This document shows positions 46,317-57,999 of a DNA stretch of 64,000 bases, one piece after another. The notes beneath the pieces are model-generated. The model had not been told where the DNA came from. It was given only the letters and a program-made list of their open reading frames with translations, and ran no database searches. Position numbers and translations under genes: made by a program. The stretch's first letter is position 1. Every line of letters starts with the position of its first letter. Source of the stretch: Megaustenia siamemsis (Eukaryota > Mollusca > Gastropoda > Stylommatophora > Ariophantidae); the NCBI GenBank assembly GCA_032433765.1, contig JAVIAB010000159.1, positions 3,574,342 through 3,638,341 of the forward strand, given 5' to 3'.

Positions 46317-49150
46317 GGAACTTGGAACATTAGATTAGCATTCCAGGTTGGAAAACTAGAAAACATCAGTCAAGAAATGAAGAGAAAGAAATTGAACATC
46401 TTGGGACTATGTGAAATGAGATGGAAAGGAGCAGGATTATTACAACTCGACAGCGGAAATGTAATTTACTCTGGGGGAACCACACACGAAAGAGGAGTAG
46501 GCATCATGTTAGATAGAGAAAGAAGCAAAACAGTGAAAGGATTTTGACCAGTAGCAGGTAGAATTCTTCTAGTAAAATTGAGAGGTAGACCAATGGATAT
46601 CAACATATAATTCAAGATTATGCACCAACAAGTAATAGCGAAGAAGAAGACATTGACACTTTTCACAATGGGCTAGAGACGACCATGGAACAGTGTAAAT
46701 CCCAAGAAATAACTATTATATCAGGGGATTTTAATGCAAAGGTAGGAACAGCTAAAGTGCAAAATGTGACTGGGGGGGTTGGGGGCATGGCCTTGGAGAG
46801 ACGAATGATAGAGGGGATAGACTGATAGATTGGGCAAAGACACATGAAATGATTATAGGTAACACCTTGTTCAAACAACACCCAAGGCGACTATGGACAT
46901 GGCAAAAGCCCAGACAAAAAAGTACACAATCAAATTGATTTTATACTTGTACAGAGAAAATTCAGGAATGGGCTAACATCTGTTAAAACAAGGCCAGGAG
47001 CAGATTGTAATAGTGACCATGTACCAGTAATTGGAAAGATAAGAATAAAACTGCGGAAGGCTCAGAAATCACCAAGAAATATAAAATTAGAACTAGATAT
47101 GCTAAGAGTAGATAAACAGATGAGTGATAAGTACAGCACGAAAGTACAAAATAGATATAATGCTATTGAGAAAATACAGGGCATCCAGGAACAGTGGGAA
47201 ATGCTCAAACAATCGATTCAACAAACATCAAAAGAAGTAATACCAGTGACAAAAAAAAATGTATGACAGAAGAAATATTACAACTAATGGACGAAAGAAG
47301 AAAACATAAGAAAGAAGAACGGACATACAAAACATTGCACAAAGAGATCCAAAACAAGTGCAGAGAAGCAAATGAAGGATAGTTAAACAGAAATGTGAAG
47401 AAATAGAAAAACAACAAAAGAAAGACTCCAAATTTATGCACAATCAGTTAAATGAATTAACAGGAAGAAAAGAAGTCAAAGTTTCAGGATGTGTGAATCA
47501 AAGGAAGGAAATATAATAATGGGACATGAGAAGACAATGGAAAGATGGACAGAATATATCAGTCAACTCTATGATGATGAAAGACCAGAATTAAACAATT
47601 CAAATGAAGACACAGGACCACCAATAATGCAGAGTGAAGTGGAGGACGCAATTCAAAACATGAAAAGAGGCAAAGCTCCTGCCGACAATATAACAATCGA
47701 AGAGATAAATGCATTAGGAGAGCTGGGAGTACAAGTCATAACAAAACTACTCAATGACATATATAACACTGGACACATACCTGAAGATCTACTAAAATCT
47801 ATCTATGAAGCCATACCGAAGAAGTCAGGCGCCACTGATTGTGAAGACCATCGCACTATTAGTCTCATGAGCCATAAGACTAAAATATTACTAAGAATCA
47901 TCATGAGACGTGTAAGGAAACAAAATAAAACCAGAAATAAGTGAGGAACAATGTGGATTTGTGGAAGGAAAGGGCACCAATAATGTAATATACATCTTAA
48001 GAACATTGATAGAAAGATCTATAGAGGTAAAGAAAGATCTATATATGTGCTTTATAGACTACACGAAAGCATTTGACAAAGCAAAGCATGTGGAAATAAT
48101 CAATATCTGGAGAAATTAAACATCGATGACAAGGATCTGCGAATCACAAAAGACATGTACTGGCAACAAACAGAAGATATACGAATTAACAACCAAACAG
48201 GACAATTTCAATATATAAAACAAGGAGTCAGACAAGGATGTGTTCTGTCGCCGGATTTGTTTTCACTTTACAACGAACATGTTATGAGATCAATAGTAGA
48301 CACAAAAGAAATTGAAGTCAACGGTCACAACATAAATAATTTACGATATGCAGATGACACAGTCTTAATAGCAGAGACAGAGCATGAGCTACAAGAAATG
48401 ATAGATATAATAATAGATATTATAGTAAAAGAAAGAAACAAGAAAGGTCTCAGTCTGAATAGTAAGAAAACAGAAGTAATGTTTATATCGAAGAAACAAT
48501 TATCACCATGACGCAGCATAAAAATAAACGAGACAAATCTGAAACAAGTGCAACGTTTCAAATACTTGGGCACAGAAATAACATCAGATGGGAGATGCAA
48601 CACATAAATAAAAGCAGAATAACTCAGGCCAAAGTAGCATTTCAGAAAATGAAAAATATCTTATGCAACAAATCTATGTCAATAGAAATGAGAAAGAGAG
48701 TTCATTGATGCTATATAGAACCAATTCTGACCTATGGAAGCGAATGAAGGACAATAGACAGACACATGAAAATACGATTAGAGGCCACAGAGATGGGATT
48801 TCTCAGAAGAATGTTGAAAAGTTCCCTGGTCAGCTAAAAAGACCAATGAGATAGTTCTCAAAGAGGCCAGCACAAAAAGAGAGCTCTTAAAAAAAACATC
48901 AGAAAGATTACAAAGAAGCATTAGCAATCAACATTTTCGGGCACATCATGAAAAGAGAAAGTTGGAATACTTGGTTACAACTGGCAAAATGCAGGAAAGA
49001 GAGATTGCGGACGACAAAGAAAGAAAATACCTGATAGCTTGGTGTCATGGCATGGAAAACAGTCAACAACAGACTGACACGATGCACTGTGGATAGAAGA
49101 TTGTAGAAGTAGAAGGACATGATCGCCAACCGGTACGGCACATGATGATA
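46317..49150 (+). pseudogene. RTE-type LINE, near full length, degraded
   Basis: The endonuclease opens with GTWNIRLAFQVGKLENISQE near 46325. It continues with IISGDFNAKVGTAKV near 46720 and ARPGADCNSDHVPVIGKIRI near 47000. The middle region contains MRKRGKAPADNITIEEINAL near 47660. RT follows: MCFIDYTKAFDKAKHVEII near 48050, GVRQGCVLSPDLFSLYNEHV near 48230, and NLRYADDTVLIAETEHELQE near 48340. The tail ends with ccggtacggcacatgatgat. Longest clean frames are 47489-47944 and 48155-48511; frameshifts separate them. Flanks match the copy at 10264-15385. Confidence 0.88.
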
Positions 49151-49570
49151 AACTAAAAACTAATTACGTCACTTCCCAAAAAGCTGACGACCACCACAGC
49201 AGACACGCTTTTATTTGCTGTAGGACCGCAAAGAGTATGTGGTTTGATAACTGTTAAATGTTGAGTAAAACCGCTTCTAGTTTTGTTTTCTCATTTTATA
49301 CATTCTCTTTGACTCGAGTAATCATCACACTTTTTTTTTTCAAATGTATTGTATACAGCCTGCAATATAATCAGATATTTCTCCACATTCACACGCGACC
49401 AGGGCACGACAATCAACAGAGTAATTCAACATGGTTGTTTATGACACATAATCACATTCATATATGGCCATGCCATATGAACTACGCAGTCTCGTGTTTT
49501 TAGTCTGTTCGTTAGCCGCGGCGGTGGCAGTCTTAGTCTAAAAATAAACTTAATAAAGTTAGTCTAGTAG
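49151..49570. repeat. duplicated intergenic block (pairs with about 15385-15620)
   Basis: Shares aactaattacgtcacttcc, acagcctgcaatataatca and a ggtggcagtcttagtcta string with the region after the first RTE copy. No gene was recognised. Confidence 0.6.
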
Positions 49571-49582
49571 TGGCAACTAATA

Positions 49583-52150
49583 GTGGTAGTGGTAGTGGAC
49601 TACTTAAGACTATACAGACGAACAAATGAAATAGAGGCATACTTATACTATGAAGATCTAAACACAGTTATGAAGCAAGTGAAATCATCAGACATCTTGA
49701 TTGTAATGGGTGATATGAACGCTAAAGTAGGAAAAGGTAAATATAAGACCATAATAGGAAATCATGGTCTAGGAAAAAGGAATAACAAAGGGGAAAGATT
49801 AATACAATTTTGTGAAGAAAACAGACTGATAATATGCAACACCTTCTTTGAGCAAGAGAAAAGGAAATTATACACATGGAAAAGCCCTGGAGACAAGAAG
49901 AGAAATCAAATAGATTACATAATGATAAAAGACAGATTCAGGAACAGCGTCAAGAAAGCCAAAACCTACCCAGGAGCAGATATTAATTCAGACCACAATC
50001 CTGTAATGATAAAAATGAAAATCAAATTACAGAGAAACAAACAAAAAATTAATTCAGCAACACCAATAGATATAACAGCATTAAACCAGAAAGATGTACA
50101 AGAAACTTATACTGTACAAGTAAAGAACACATATCAGAAGCCACTAGAAGAGGGGATTGAGCAGTACAGAAGAGAAAATCCTGAGGAAAAAGTCACATCA
50201 AAATGGCAATGCATAAAAAACAGCATGCAAGAATCCTGCAACACCTTGCCCAAAAAGGAAAGTAACAAAAAACAAAAATGGATAACTGACAAAATTATAA
50301 AAAAAATGGAAGAAAGAAGACAAGCGAAAAACACTGCCAGATACAAGAATATAGACAATGAAATACGGAGAATGTGCAAAAAGCAAAAGAAGACTGGCGC
50401 AACCAAAGACGTCTAGAAGTCGAAACTATGGAAAGTAAACAAAACTTAAGAGAGATGCACACAGAAATAAAGAGAATGACGAATAAAGACAAAAAAGCTG
50501 CAGGAAACGGATGTATTGCAAACAAAGAGGGAAGAATGCTAACAGACAACAAAGATATAATAGATAGATGGCAAGAATATATAACAGAATTATTTCATGA
50601 CGAAAGGGACAAAAAGCCAGACATAAAATGTACATACAACTATAAAATCCTGAAATCGGAAGTAGAAAAAGCTATAAAAACAATGAAAAAGGGAAAAGCA
50701 GCAGGGTCTGACAATATACAGATAGAGATGATACAGGCTCTAGAAGAGTTTGGCGTCGAAGTGATCACAGACATATGCAATGACATATACCATACAGGAT
50801 ACATACCAAACGATAAAAAAAACATCAACTTTCATTGCATTGCCTAAAAAGAATGGTGCAATTGAATGCAGTGACTTCAGAACAATAAGCCTAATGAGCC
50901 AGGTAACAAAAATTTTACTAAAAGTTATACAGGGAAGGATTCAGAATAAAATCAATACTGAATTAGATGAGCAACAATTTGGATTCAGGAAAACAGTGGG
51001 ACAAAAGAAGCCATATTCAGCATGAGAACATTGATTGAAAAGTACACAGAAGTAAACAAACCAATATATGCCAGCTTTATAGACTACACCAAAGCTTTCG
51101 ATAGAATACACCATAACCAACTTATAGACTGCCTAAAGGATATGAATCTAGATGACGCAGACATACGACTAATATGTAATTTGTACTGGGAGCAAACAGC
51201 AATAATAAGATATAACAAGGAGAACTCTACACCCATGGACATAAAAAGAGGAGTAAGACAAGGATGCATCCTATCACCAAGCTTGTTCAATCTATTCACT
51301 GAGAAAATCTTTAAAAACATCTCAGAGATACCAGGCCTAAACATTAATGGAAAAATAATCAATAACCTGAGATATGCTGATGATACTGTACTACTAGCAG
51401 AAAATCCTAAAGACCTACAACAATTGCTTAATGTGATAAACATAACAAGCAAAAAATATGGACTAGATATGAATATCAAAAAGACTAAAACTATGATCAT
51501 AAACAAAGAAAATTCTCAAGACCTACAATTAAATATCACAGTTGAGGGAATACATCTGGAGACAGTCCAGAGCTACAACTACCTGGGACATACTATAACC
51601 AATGATGGAAAATGCAAAACTGAAATAAACATAAGAATAGGTATGGCAAAAAGTAATTTTAATGCCATGAAAAATATACTAACAACAAAATAAATATCAG
51701 CAGGGCTGAAACTAAGAATGGCAAAATGTTACATCTTCTCAATATTCCTGTATGGTGCAGAAACATGGACATTAGACAAGAAAACAGAACAGAGAATTGA
51801 AGCCTTTAAAATGTGGATATATAGAAGAGTAGGGAGAATTGGATGGAAGAAAAGAAAACAATGTTGACGCCTAAATTAACTAAAAATGAAAAGAGAACTA
51901 CTAAATAAAATTAAAACAAGAAAAATGTGATTTTTGGGCCATGATAAAAGACACAACAATCCACTAAAAGTAATCTTGGAGGGGAAAATAAAGTTAAAAG
52001 AGGTAGAGGCAGACAAAAACTAACATGGACAAATAACATCATAAGATGGAAAAATCTGCCTATGACAACCTACATCATCAAACAGGAGACAGAACAGAAT
52101 GGTGCTCCATGGTAGCCAACCTTCGATGTGAAAAAGGCACTCGGTAATGA
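49583..52150 (+). pseudogene. RTE-type LINE, 5'-truncated, little degraded
   Basis: Frame 1 (49583-50416) encodes most of the endonuclease: ILIVMGDMNAKVGKGKYKTI and TYPGADINSDHNPVMIKMKI. After a frameshift near 50400 comes KGKAAGSDNIQIEMIQALEE, and after another near 50820 KTSTFIALPKKNGAIE and EQQFGFRKTVG. The RT core (51022-51693) is continuous: YASFIDYTKAFDRIHHNQL, IKRGVRQGCILSPSLFNLFT, and NLRYADDTVLLAENPKDLQQ with the YADD site. A single stop at 51691 precedes an otherwise continuous tail (LYGAETWTLDKKTEQRIEAF). The tail ends cactcggtaatgatgattt and runs directly into a minisatellite. Few lesions imply a fairly young insertion. Fragments of this family lie in the ZNF introns. Confidence 0.88.
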
Positions 52151-52154
52151 TGAT

Positions 52155-52258
52155 TTCAGTATTAATATTATCATCTCTCATTAACTTTATTATGACACTA
52201 TTCCCGTATTAGTATTATCATCTCTCATTAACTTTATTATGATACTATTCCAGTATTA
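52155..52258 (+). repeat. 47-bp minisatellite, left part, split by a transposon
   Basis: About two units of the array found at 17931-18297. The array is interrupted at 52258 by the Sailor-like element and continues at 54368. Its last complete flank before the insertion is ttccagtatta. Confidence 0.9.
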
Positions 52259-54367
52259 TAGCTTGTTTCATAAGTCTTGCCCAACTTTAAAAATCAATAT
52301 CTTTTAAACCGCTTTTTGTATTTTTTTCAAAATTTGCATGTAAAGTTATAATGATTAGAACCCAACAGGAATTAATTTCATTAAAAACAAACATTTGGTT
52401 ATTATTATTGCTTATTTGATTTATATAAATTTATAACGACCCATTGATGTAGTCAAAACTTAGTGTTTACAGTATTTAAGTTAAAAATAGCGATTACAAA
52501 TCTATACACGCTGAAATTTACGATTTTTCACGCTTTCCACGTGAGTTATCTGACACAAATAGACACTTGTAGTAAACACGAGACATTGTGTGTTCCATTT
52601 CCGTTAATTCAGCGGCGTAACGTGGAACAATAACATTTATCATGAGTCTTAAAATGAAATTCTGCAGTTTACAAAACATCGCAATAAAAATGTATGACTA
52701 TTTTTGCAAAGACGCTAAACGAGGAAGATTATTTCATTCTTTAGAAAACCCTGAGAATAGGACAAGACACATTTTGGATTTATCTAAACGGTCATTTAAT
52801 CGCTGGATTCAAGCACGTGACCGTCAATGTTCCAAATATACAAAATCACAAGGAAGAGCAAAAATGTTGGATAATTTCGACAGTGAACTTATTAGAAGTG
52901 AAATTCGCAAAATGTTGGGTATGAATGAAACTGTTACAATAAGAAAATTAAAAGTATCGCTGAAAAAGAACAACAGTATTGAAATATCAAAGTCTACATT
53001 ATGGAGGAATGTGAGAGCTGCAGGCTTTACATTCAGAAAGTATCCCAATGGACAAAACATCATCTGTGAGAAGCCACATATAGTAGTCATGAGAAGCAAG
53101 TACTTACGTGAAGTAAAAGAGGTGCGCAAGCAAGGTTATGATATTGTGTACTTGGATGAAACATGGATCAATGCTCATCACACTAACCAAAGGAATGGCA
53201 GTCATGGAAAGATTAAGAGATTAATACCTAGCAGCAAAGGACAGCGCTTGATAATTGCTCATGCAGGTAGTCGACAACATGGACTAATACAGAATGCAGA
53301 GCTCATTTTTCTTTCAAAATCCATAGACAATCGGGATTATCACTCTGAGATGAATGGTCACATATTTAGACATTGGATTGAAAATTCTGTTCTCTCAGCA
53401 CTAGATCGACCATCTTGCCTAATAATGGACAATGCAGCGTACCACAACATTGTTGCACTTGAAGATAAAGTCCCGACGTCATCCAGTACAAAAGATGCTA
53501 TTAAGATATGGCTCACAAAGGAGCACATACAATTTAATAACATGTACTTAAAACCTGAATTACTATCTCTAGTAAAGCAAAAACAGAGGACAAAGATTTT
53601 TCAAATAGATAAGATTATCCAAGAGCACGGTCATATAAGTTTGAGGCTGCCACCTTACCATGCTCATTTAAATCCAATAGAACTAATCTGGGCAAAATTA
53701 AAAGGACAAGTGGCAGATGAAAATACAACATTCAAAATATGCGATGTAAAGACTCTTGCTAATCTCGCTTTATTAAATATAGACAAAGATTATTGGGCTA
53801 AATGTGAAGACCACGTCTTAAAACAGGAAGAGGAATATTGGAAAAATGATGGTTTGTGGAATGTTCAACCCCAAACAGTTATTAATCTTTTAGACTCGTC
53901 TGATTCAGAATGAAAGTATATAGCCCCCACAATGTTGGCCCCTATATTACCTTAAATTATTTCAACAAACGGTCCTTTTCAGGACCACACAACTATGAAA
54001 ATTGGACTTACAGGTATACCTTGATATTATTATCGTCCGTCCTCGAACTGAGCAGACAATAATTCTCCTGGTGTTTTGTTTTATCCAGTTATTTCCCCAT
54101 TACGGCCACGCCTTTACCTAGTGAAAATTAATCGTAGACCAGCAACTACGGTAATTTCTATTCTTTAGGGCTTCACAATTTACAATTTTGACAAACATCA
54201 AAGAAATATCGCCGCTTTAAGAAAACTGCAGCTGCAAGATATTTGTTAAATATACATTTAAAGGGTCTTTTGCATTCTAATAACATTTGGAAAATTTCAA
54301 AAGTATTTAACAAACGGTTAGAGAGTAATAGCGTTTTGAAGTTGGGCATATGTTTTGAAACGAGCTA
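52259..54367 (+). mobile_element. Sailor-like (DD83E) DNA transposon, intact
   Basis: Terminal inverted repeats begin tagcttgtttcataagtctt on the left and, reverse-complemented from the right end, tagctcgtttcaaaacatat; both continue with gcccaactt. TA lies directly outside at 52257-52258 and 54368-54369, and removing the element plus one TA restores the minisatellite unit. Length 2109 bp with a single open transposase gene. Insertion inside a tandem repeat gives a clean view of the borders. Confidence 0.93.
52642..53913 (+). CDS. Sailor-like transposase, intact
   Basis: A 423-residue uninterrupted frame starting at ATG (MSLKMKFC...) inside complete inverted repeats. The N-terminal half (about 40-135) contains likely helix-turn-helix segments for end binding (LSKRSFNRW and VTIRKLKVSL...STLWRNVRAAG). 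The DDE catalytic core has D172 (VYLDETW), D263 (LIMDNAAYHN) and E347 (HLNPIELIWAKLKG). The second and third acidic residues are separated by 83 residues, much more than in Tc1 or mariner (34-38). That matches the published DD82E Sailor group within one residue of counting. Cut-and-paste transposition at TA is expected of the superfamily. All motifs are present, so it could be functional. Confidence 0.92.
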   Translation: MSLKMKFCSLQNIAIKMYDYFCKDAKRGRLFHSLENPENRTRHILDLSKRSFNRWIQARDRQCSKYTKSQGRAKMLDNFDSELIRSEIRKMLGMNETVTIRKLKVSLKKNNSIEISKSTLWRNVRAAGFTFRKYPNGQNIICEKPHIVVMRSKYLREVKEVRKQGYDIVYLDETWINAHHTNQRNGSHGKIKRLIPSSKGQRLIIAHAGSRQHGLIQNAELIFLSKSIDNRDYHSEMNGHIFRHWIENSVLSALDRPSCLIMDNAAYHNIVALEDKVPTSSSTKDAIKIWLTKEHIQFNNMYLKPELLSLVKQKQRTKIFQIDKIIQEHGHISLRLPPYHAHLNPIELIWAKLKGQVADENTTFKICDVKTLANLALLNIDKDYWAKCEDHVLKQEEEYWKNDGLWNVQPQTVINLLDSSDSE

Positions 54368-54640
54368 TAGTATTATCATCTCTCATTAACTTTATTATGA
54401 TACTATTCCCGTATTAGTATTATCATCTCTCATTAACTTTATTATGATACTATTCCAGTATTTTTATTATCATCTCTCATTAACTTTATTATGATACTAT
54501 TCCATTATTTGTAATATCTTATCCCAATAACTTTATTATGACACTATTCCAATATTATCGTCTCTCATTAACTTTATTATGACACTATTCCAGTATTATC
54601 ATCTCATTAACTTTATTATTACACTATTCCAGTTTCCTTA
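54368..54640 (+). repeat. 47-bp minisatellite, right part
   Basis: It continues the units interrupted at 52258, with more divergence toward the right (missing and altered unit pieces near 54500-54610). It ends just before the splice acceptor of the paralogous exon 1, as in the other copy. Confidence 0.9.
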
Positions 54641-54679
54641 ATATTAAACTTCCATCTTTTCTCTTTGACAGTCAACAAT

Positions 54680-54736
54680 ATGGAAACAAAGAGTTATATT
54701 CCTATCTGGAATATCAAGCAAGAGCCAGATAATGAA
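54680..54736 (+). CDS. coding exon 1 of the next zinc-finger gene copy
   Basis: Acceptor ctctttgacag (AG at 54670-54671), start ATG at 54680 and donor gtgagt at 54737. It encodes METKSYIPIWNIKQEPDNE, differing from the exon at 18345 at two residues. The remaining exons of this copy were not found up to 64000. In the complete copy exon 2 lies 4.3 kb further on, so insertions may have lengthened the intron or the copy may be broken. Confidence 0.75.
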
Positions 54737-54829
54737 GTGAGTTGAGCCTTTAGTAAATGATTAGTTTTTAAATATGTAGTTAACTGGACATGCAGTTTTA
54801 TTAACTTGCTATTATTAGGCACTTTGGTA

Positions 54830-56318
54830 TCCAATGGAAACCGTTTCCAGATTTTCGGTTTCCATGGAAATTAGCCATTTTTGCCTTTCGCGCCATCTCA
54901 ATTAACTCCGGAATAAACATCATATCAATTGTTTCCCGACGATGTTGTAAGGACGCCATGTACGGAAATTAAATTAGCTTTCTCACAACGAGGCTCCTTT
55001 TTGTTTTATAGCAGACGCCAAACCATCGGTGTCGATTATTACTTGTTTTTTTTTTAATTTTAAGCTACATACTATGGTTTCATCACATTTTCTACCAAAA
55101 TAAGGTAAGATTAAGTTAAATTAAATGGATAGTTAGATTTAGCGTCTATTTTTACATAAGTGTGTGAAATTTTAAAGTGATCCGTGTTAGGATAATGCGA
55201 AAATCACGAAAATTCATGAATATGCTTGCTCCATCGGCAAGCGTGGGCGATCGGCGACTATTTCCGCTGTTGACCTTTAAAGTGAAAGCAGACTAAAATG
55301 CTGCACCGATTGAAAGGAAATAATAAGACAACCTGATTGTAAAACCAATTTTACATATTTGTGAGAAATTTTTAATTGATCTGTCAGCGCTATTTGAAAT
55401 TATTGGCATTTGAACGACCACACCATTATTATAAAATTTCCCCATTGATAAGCATGGGCGATTTAGCGACTATTTCCACTCAGGTCCACTGTCGACCTTT
55501 AAGTCAAAGCAGACTAAAATACTGCACCGATTGAAAGGAAATAATAAGACAACCTGATTGTAAAACCAATTTTACATATTTGTGGGAAATTTTAAATTGA
55601 TCTGTCAGCGCTATTTGAAATTATTGGCATTTGAACGACCACACCATTACCCCGAAATTTCCGGTTTTCCCCCATGTTTGTTACTTGGTCTCTTCAACCA
55701 TCATCATGTGCCTCTAACTCACTCAACTGTATAACTAGTTATAGCAAATTTAAAATGTAGTATTTCCAGTTGCCTAATATTAATAAATATTCCCAATTAT
55801 TGCATTGAAGCACAATACATTAATCATTAATTATGATTAATATAATAATTATATATATAATAGAATAATAATTCATTAATCATTTAATATTATATAATTA
55901 TTATGTTTTTAATGTATCAAAATAAAATGTATGGTTTATATTATTATAATAAGATATGAAGATTAAGAAGGATGAGAATGAATGACCATGATTAAATGTG
56001 CAATTAAATTTAAATAATTATAAAACGGTGAATAATTGTTTTTTCCTAGAATTGGAGTCAATCTAACAGTGCCTGCCACCAGGGTTGACAGATGGAAATT
56101 TTGATATAAGGCCAAAAAACTGTGCTAAAAAAGCCAAACATTTTTGACATAATCACATCATATTTAATGCTCCAAATCCAGTTTAATACAAGGAACAAAT
56201 AATTTTAAGGAACTGCTAATATTCCTGTTAACAATTTTACTTCAAAATCAACTTGATCAACATTTTTTAAATGTCCGTTTGCATGATATAGTCTGCTTTG
56301 AAGACTTGTAAATGTAGT
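54830..56318. repeat. intron sequence with a 225-bp direct repeat
   Basis: Two near-identical blocks begin with aaagcagactaaaatgctgc / aaagcagactaaaatactgc at about 55284 and 55507 and end with gaacgaccacaccatta at about 55432 and 55648. The rest is AT-rich (tata- and aat-runs near 55840-56030). No coding sequence was recognised. Confidence 0.7.
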
Positions 56319-56600
56319 TCATGATAGGGGTGGATCAGCTTTAGTTTGTTGAAAAAGGCTGTTCATCATTTCAAACTCCTGGACTACGGGTGTTGCAAAC
56401 ACAAAGAACAAGTAATTGTTGTAATCTAGCACCATTTCTTTCAACAATCTTGCTTTAAACTTTGTGTCTAATTTTGAGTGAGCTGGTTCAGCATTAATAA
56501 AGTAAGCACTCAGCTCTTTCCAGTTCATCAAAATATTAAACATAACTTTTCCACGCACAAGCGACCGAGTAGAGGAAGGCTTTTCAAATGGAAGCGGGGC
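56319..56600 (-). pseudogene. fragment of transposon-like protein, minus strand half
   Basis: The minus strand encodes KVMFNILMNWKELSAYFINA, KFKARLLKEMVLDYNNYLFF and FATPVVQEFEMMNSLFQQTK. The pattern, Y/F-rich with a VQEFE.MN.LFQ block, resembles domesticated hAT-type or ZNF862-like uncharacterised proteins, but the assignment is weak. The preceding part of a similar protein may be the plus-strand frame at 56800-57180. Confidence 0.4.
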
Positions 56601-56689
56601 AGTTCAGCTTGTTTAATAAGCTGTAGGTGTATTCATGACTTTAAACACCTCTCTGTAGGCTTCTCGTTGTAAGTCACTGTGTTGTTCGG

Positions 56690-57180
56690 AGACTTGAAGA
56701 GAGGTACAATCTTAGCATTTATGATCTGAAATGTCATGTCCACCCTCTGGATGGTCTGGCAAGTGCAGCCAGGCTCACGCTTGCAAGATTGGACAGTGAG
56801 TGGAAAGGTACAACTTCGACCCCAACAGACTGTGTGGTTTCAAACTTGATCCACAATCTTTCAAAACTAAGGTACAAACAAGGTTCTGGGATCCACAGGG
56901 ATTACAAACATTCCTGCGGGGTAAGAACCTGAAATCTGGCACCATCCTCAGGTATGTGGGGAACAGAATTCATGTTCTGTTCCATATGGCAGCAACTGTT
57001 TACTGTTTAAGAAGCACCTTCCTGGAATTCTTAAAAGAAAGGAACAGTTTTTTGAAAGAAGCTATCCATAAGCAGCTGATGGATGGTGACACCCAGATTC
57101 AGCTTCAAGCCCTGGGTATGTTTTCCAAGTTCCTGACTGGACCCTGGATGGAAGTTATTTATATTCTTGTAATTCATTGA
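56690..57180 (+). pseudogene. fragment of transposon-like protein, plus strand half
   Basis: A 126-codon frame reads NFDPNRLCGFKLDPQSFKTK, TRFWDPQGLQTFLRGKNLKS, GTILRYVGNRIHVLFHMAAT and LQALGMFSKFLTGPWMEVIY. I recognise the style (GF.L.P...K...RF.DP.G...FL.G, YVGNR.H.LFH.AA, LTGPW) from uncharacterised, probably transposon-derived invertebrate proteins. I do not know a function. A start methionine is not evident, since the reading frame extends upstream only weakly. It breaks off after GPWMEVIY. Confidence 0.45.
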
Positions 57181-57309
57181 AACATGCAAGAGTCCAAGTT
57201 AATTAAAGACCAGAAATGCTGGCTTTGAGTGCGTTAGTAAGTGAAAATATATAGATTTAATTAGACGGAATGCGACAGAGTCATACAATGTTAGCTATTT
57301 AGTTAAAAC

Positions 57310-57760
57310 TCATCATCATCAAGTACCGGGCCTACTGCCGTAGGTGATCATGTCTCTCCACAACTTTCGATCTTGGTAGCTATTTATCATTTCTGTTGTT
57401 GACCTTCTGCCAAGCCATTCTCTTAAGCTGTCTGTTATTTTTTTCTCTTTGCTTCCCTCTATCTCTTCGTCCCTCAATGTTTCCAGTTGTTACAATATAT
57501 TCCAGTTGTTCTCTTCTCATTACATGACCTAAAAATGCTGATTGTTTCTTCTTAATAATGGAAATTAGCTCTCTTTTTGCTTTGACATCTTTCAGAACAT
57601 TTTCATTACTCTTCTTCACTGTCCATGGTATTCTCAACATTCTTCAGCAAAGCCACATTTCTACAGACTCCAGTGATTTTCTTGTCTGTTGTCCTATTGC
57701 CCAGTGTTCACATCCATATGTTAAGACTGGCTCTACCTAACATTTAATAATTCTGTTTCT
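57310..57760 (-). mobile_element. RTE-type LINE tail, minus strand
   Basis: The left border catcatcatcaagtaccggg is a LINE terminus. The minus strand encodes MLRIPWTVKKSNENVLKDVK, AKRELISIIKKKQSAFLGHV, MRREQLEYIVTTGNIEGRRD RG, the C-terminal tail related to the RTE copies at 12230 and 48850. The remainder is missing. Confidence 0.8.
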
Positions 57761-57999
57761 TTTCGTGTTTCTATTGTCAAAAATGGTATGTATGTTTAGT
57801 GTCTGTTATTATCCCATGTAAGTGGTTTTTCATAATACATATTAGCATTAGACATACATTGTTCATTACATGTTGACAATAACATTAGTAAAAAGTTCAG
57901 TCTTTTAGTTAGTTGACAGATAATCCTTGTTATTCACCAGACAACATCATTAGTGGTCAGGTTTTTTAAGTTAACAAAATTGTGTTTATTTTGCTTCTT

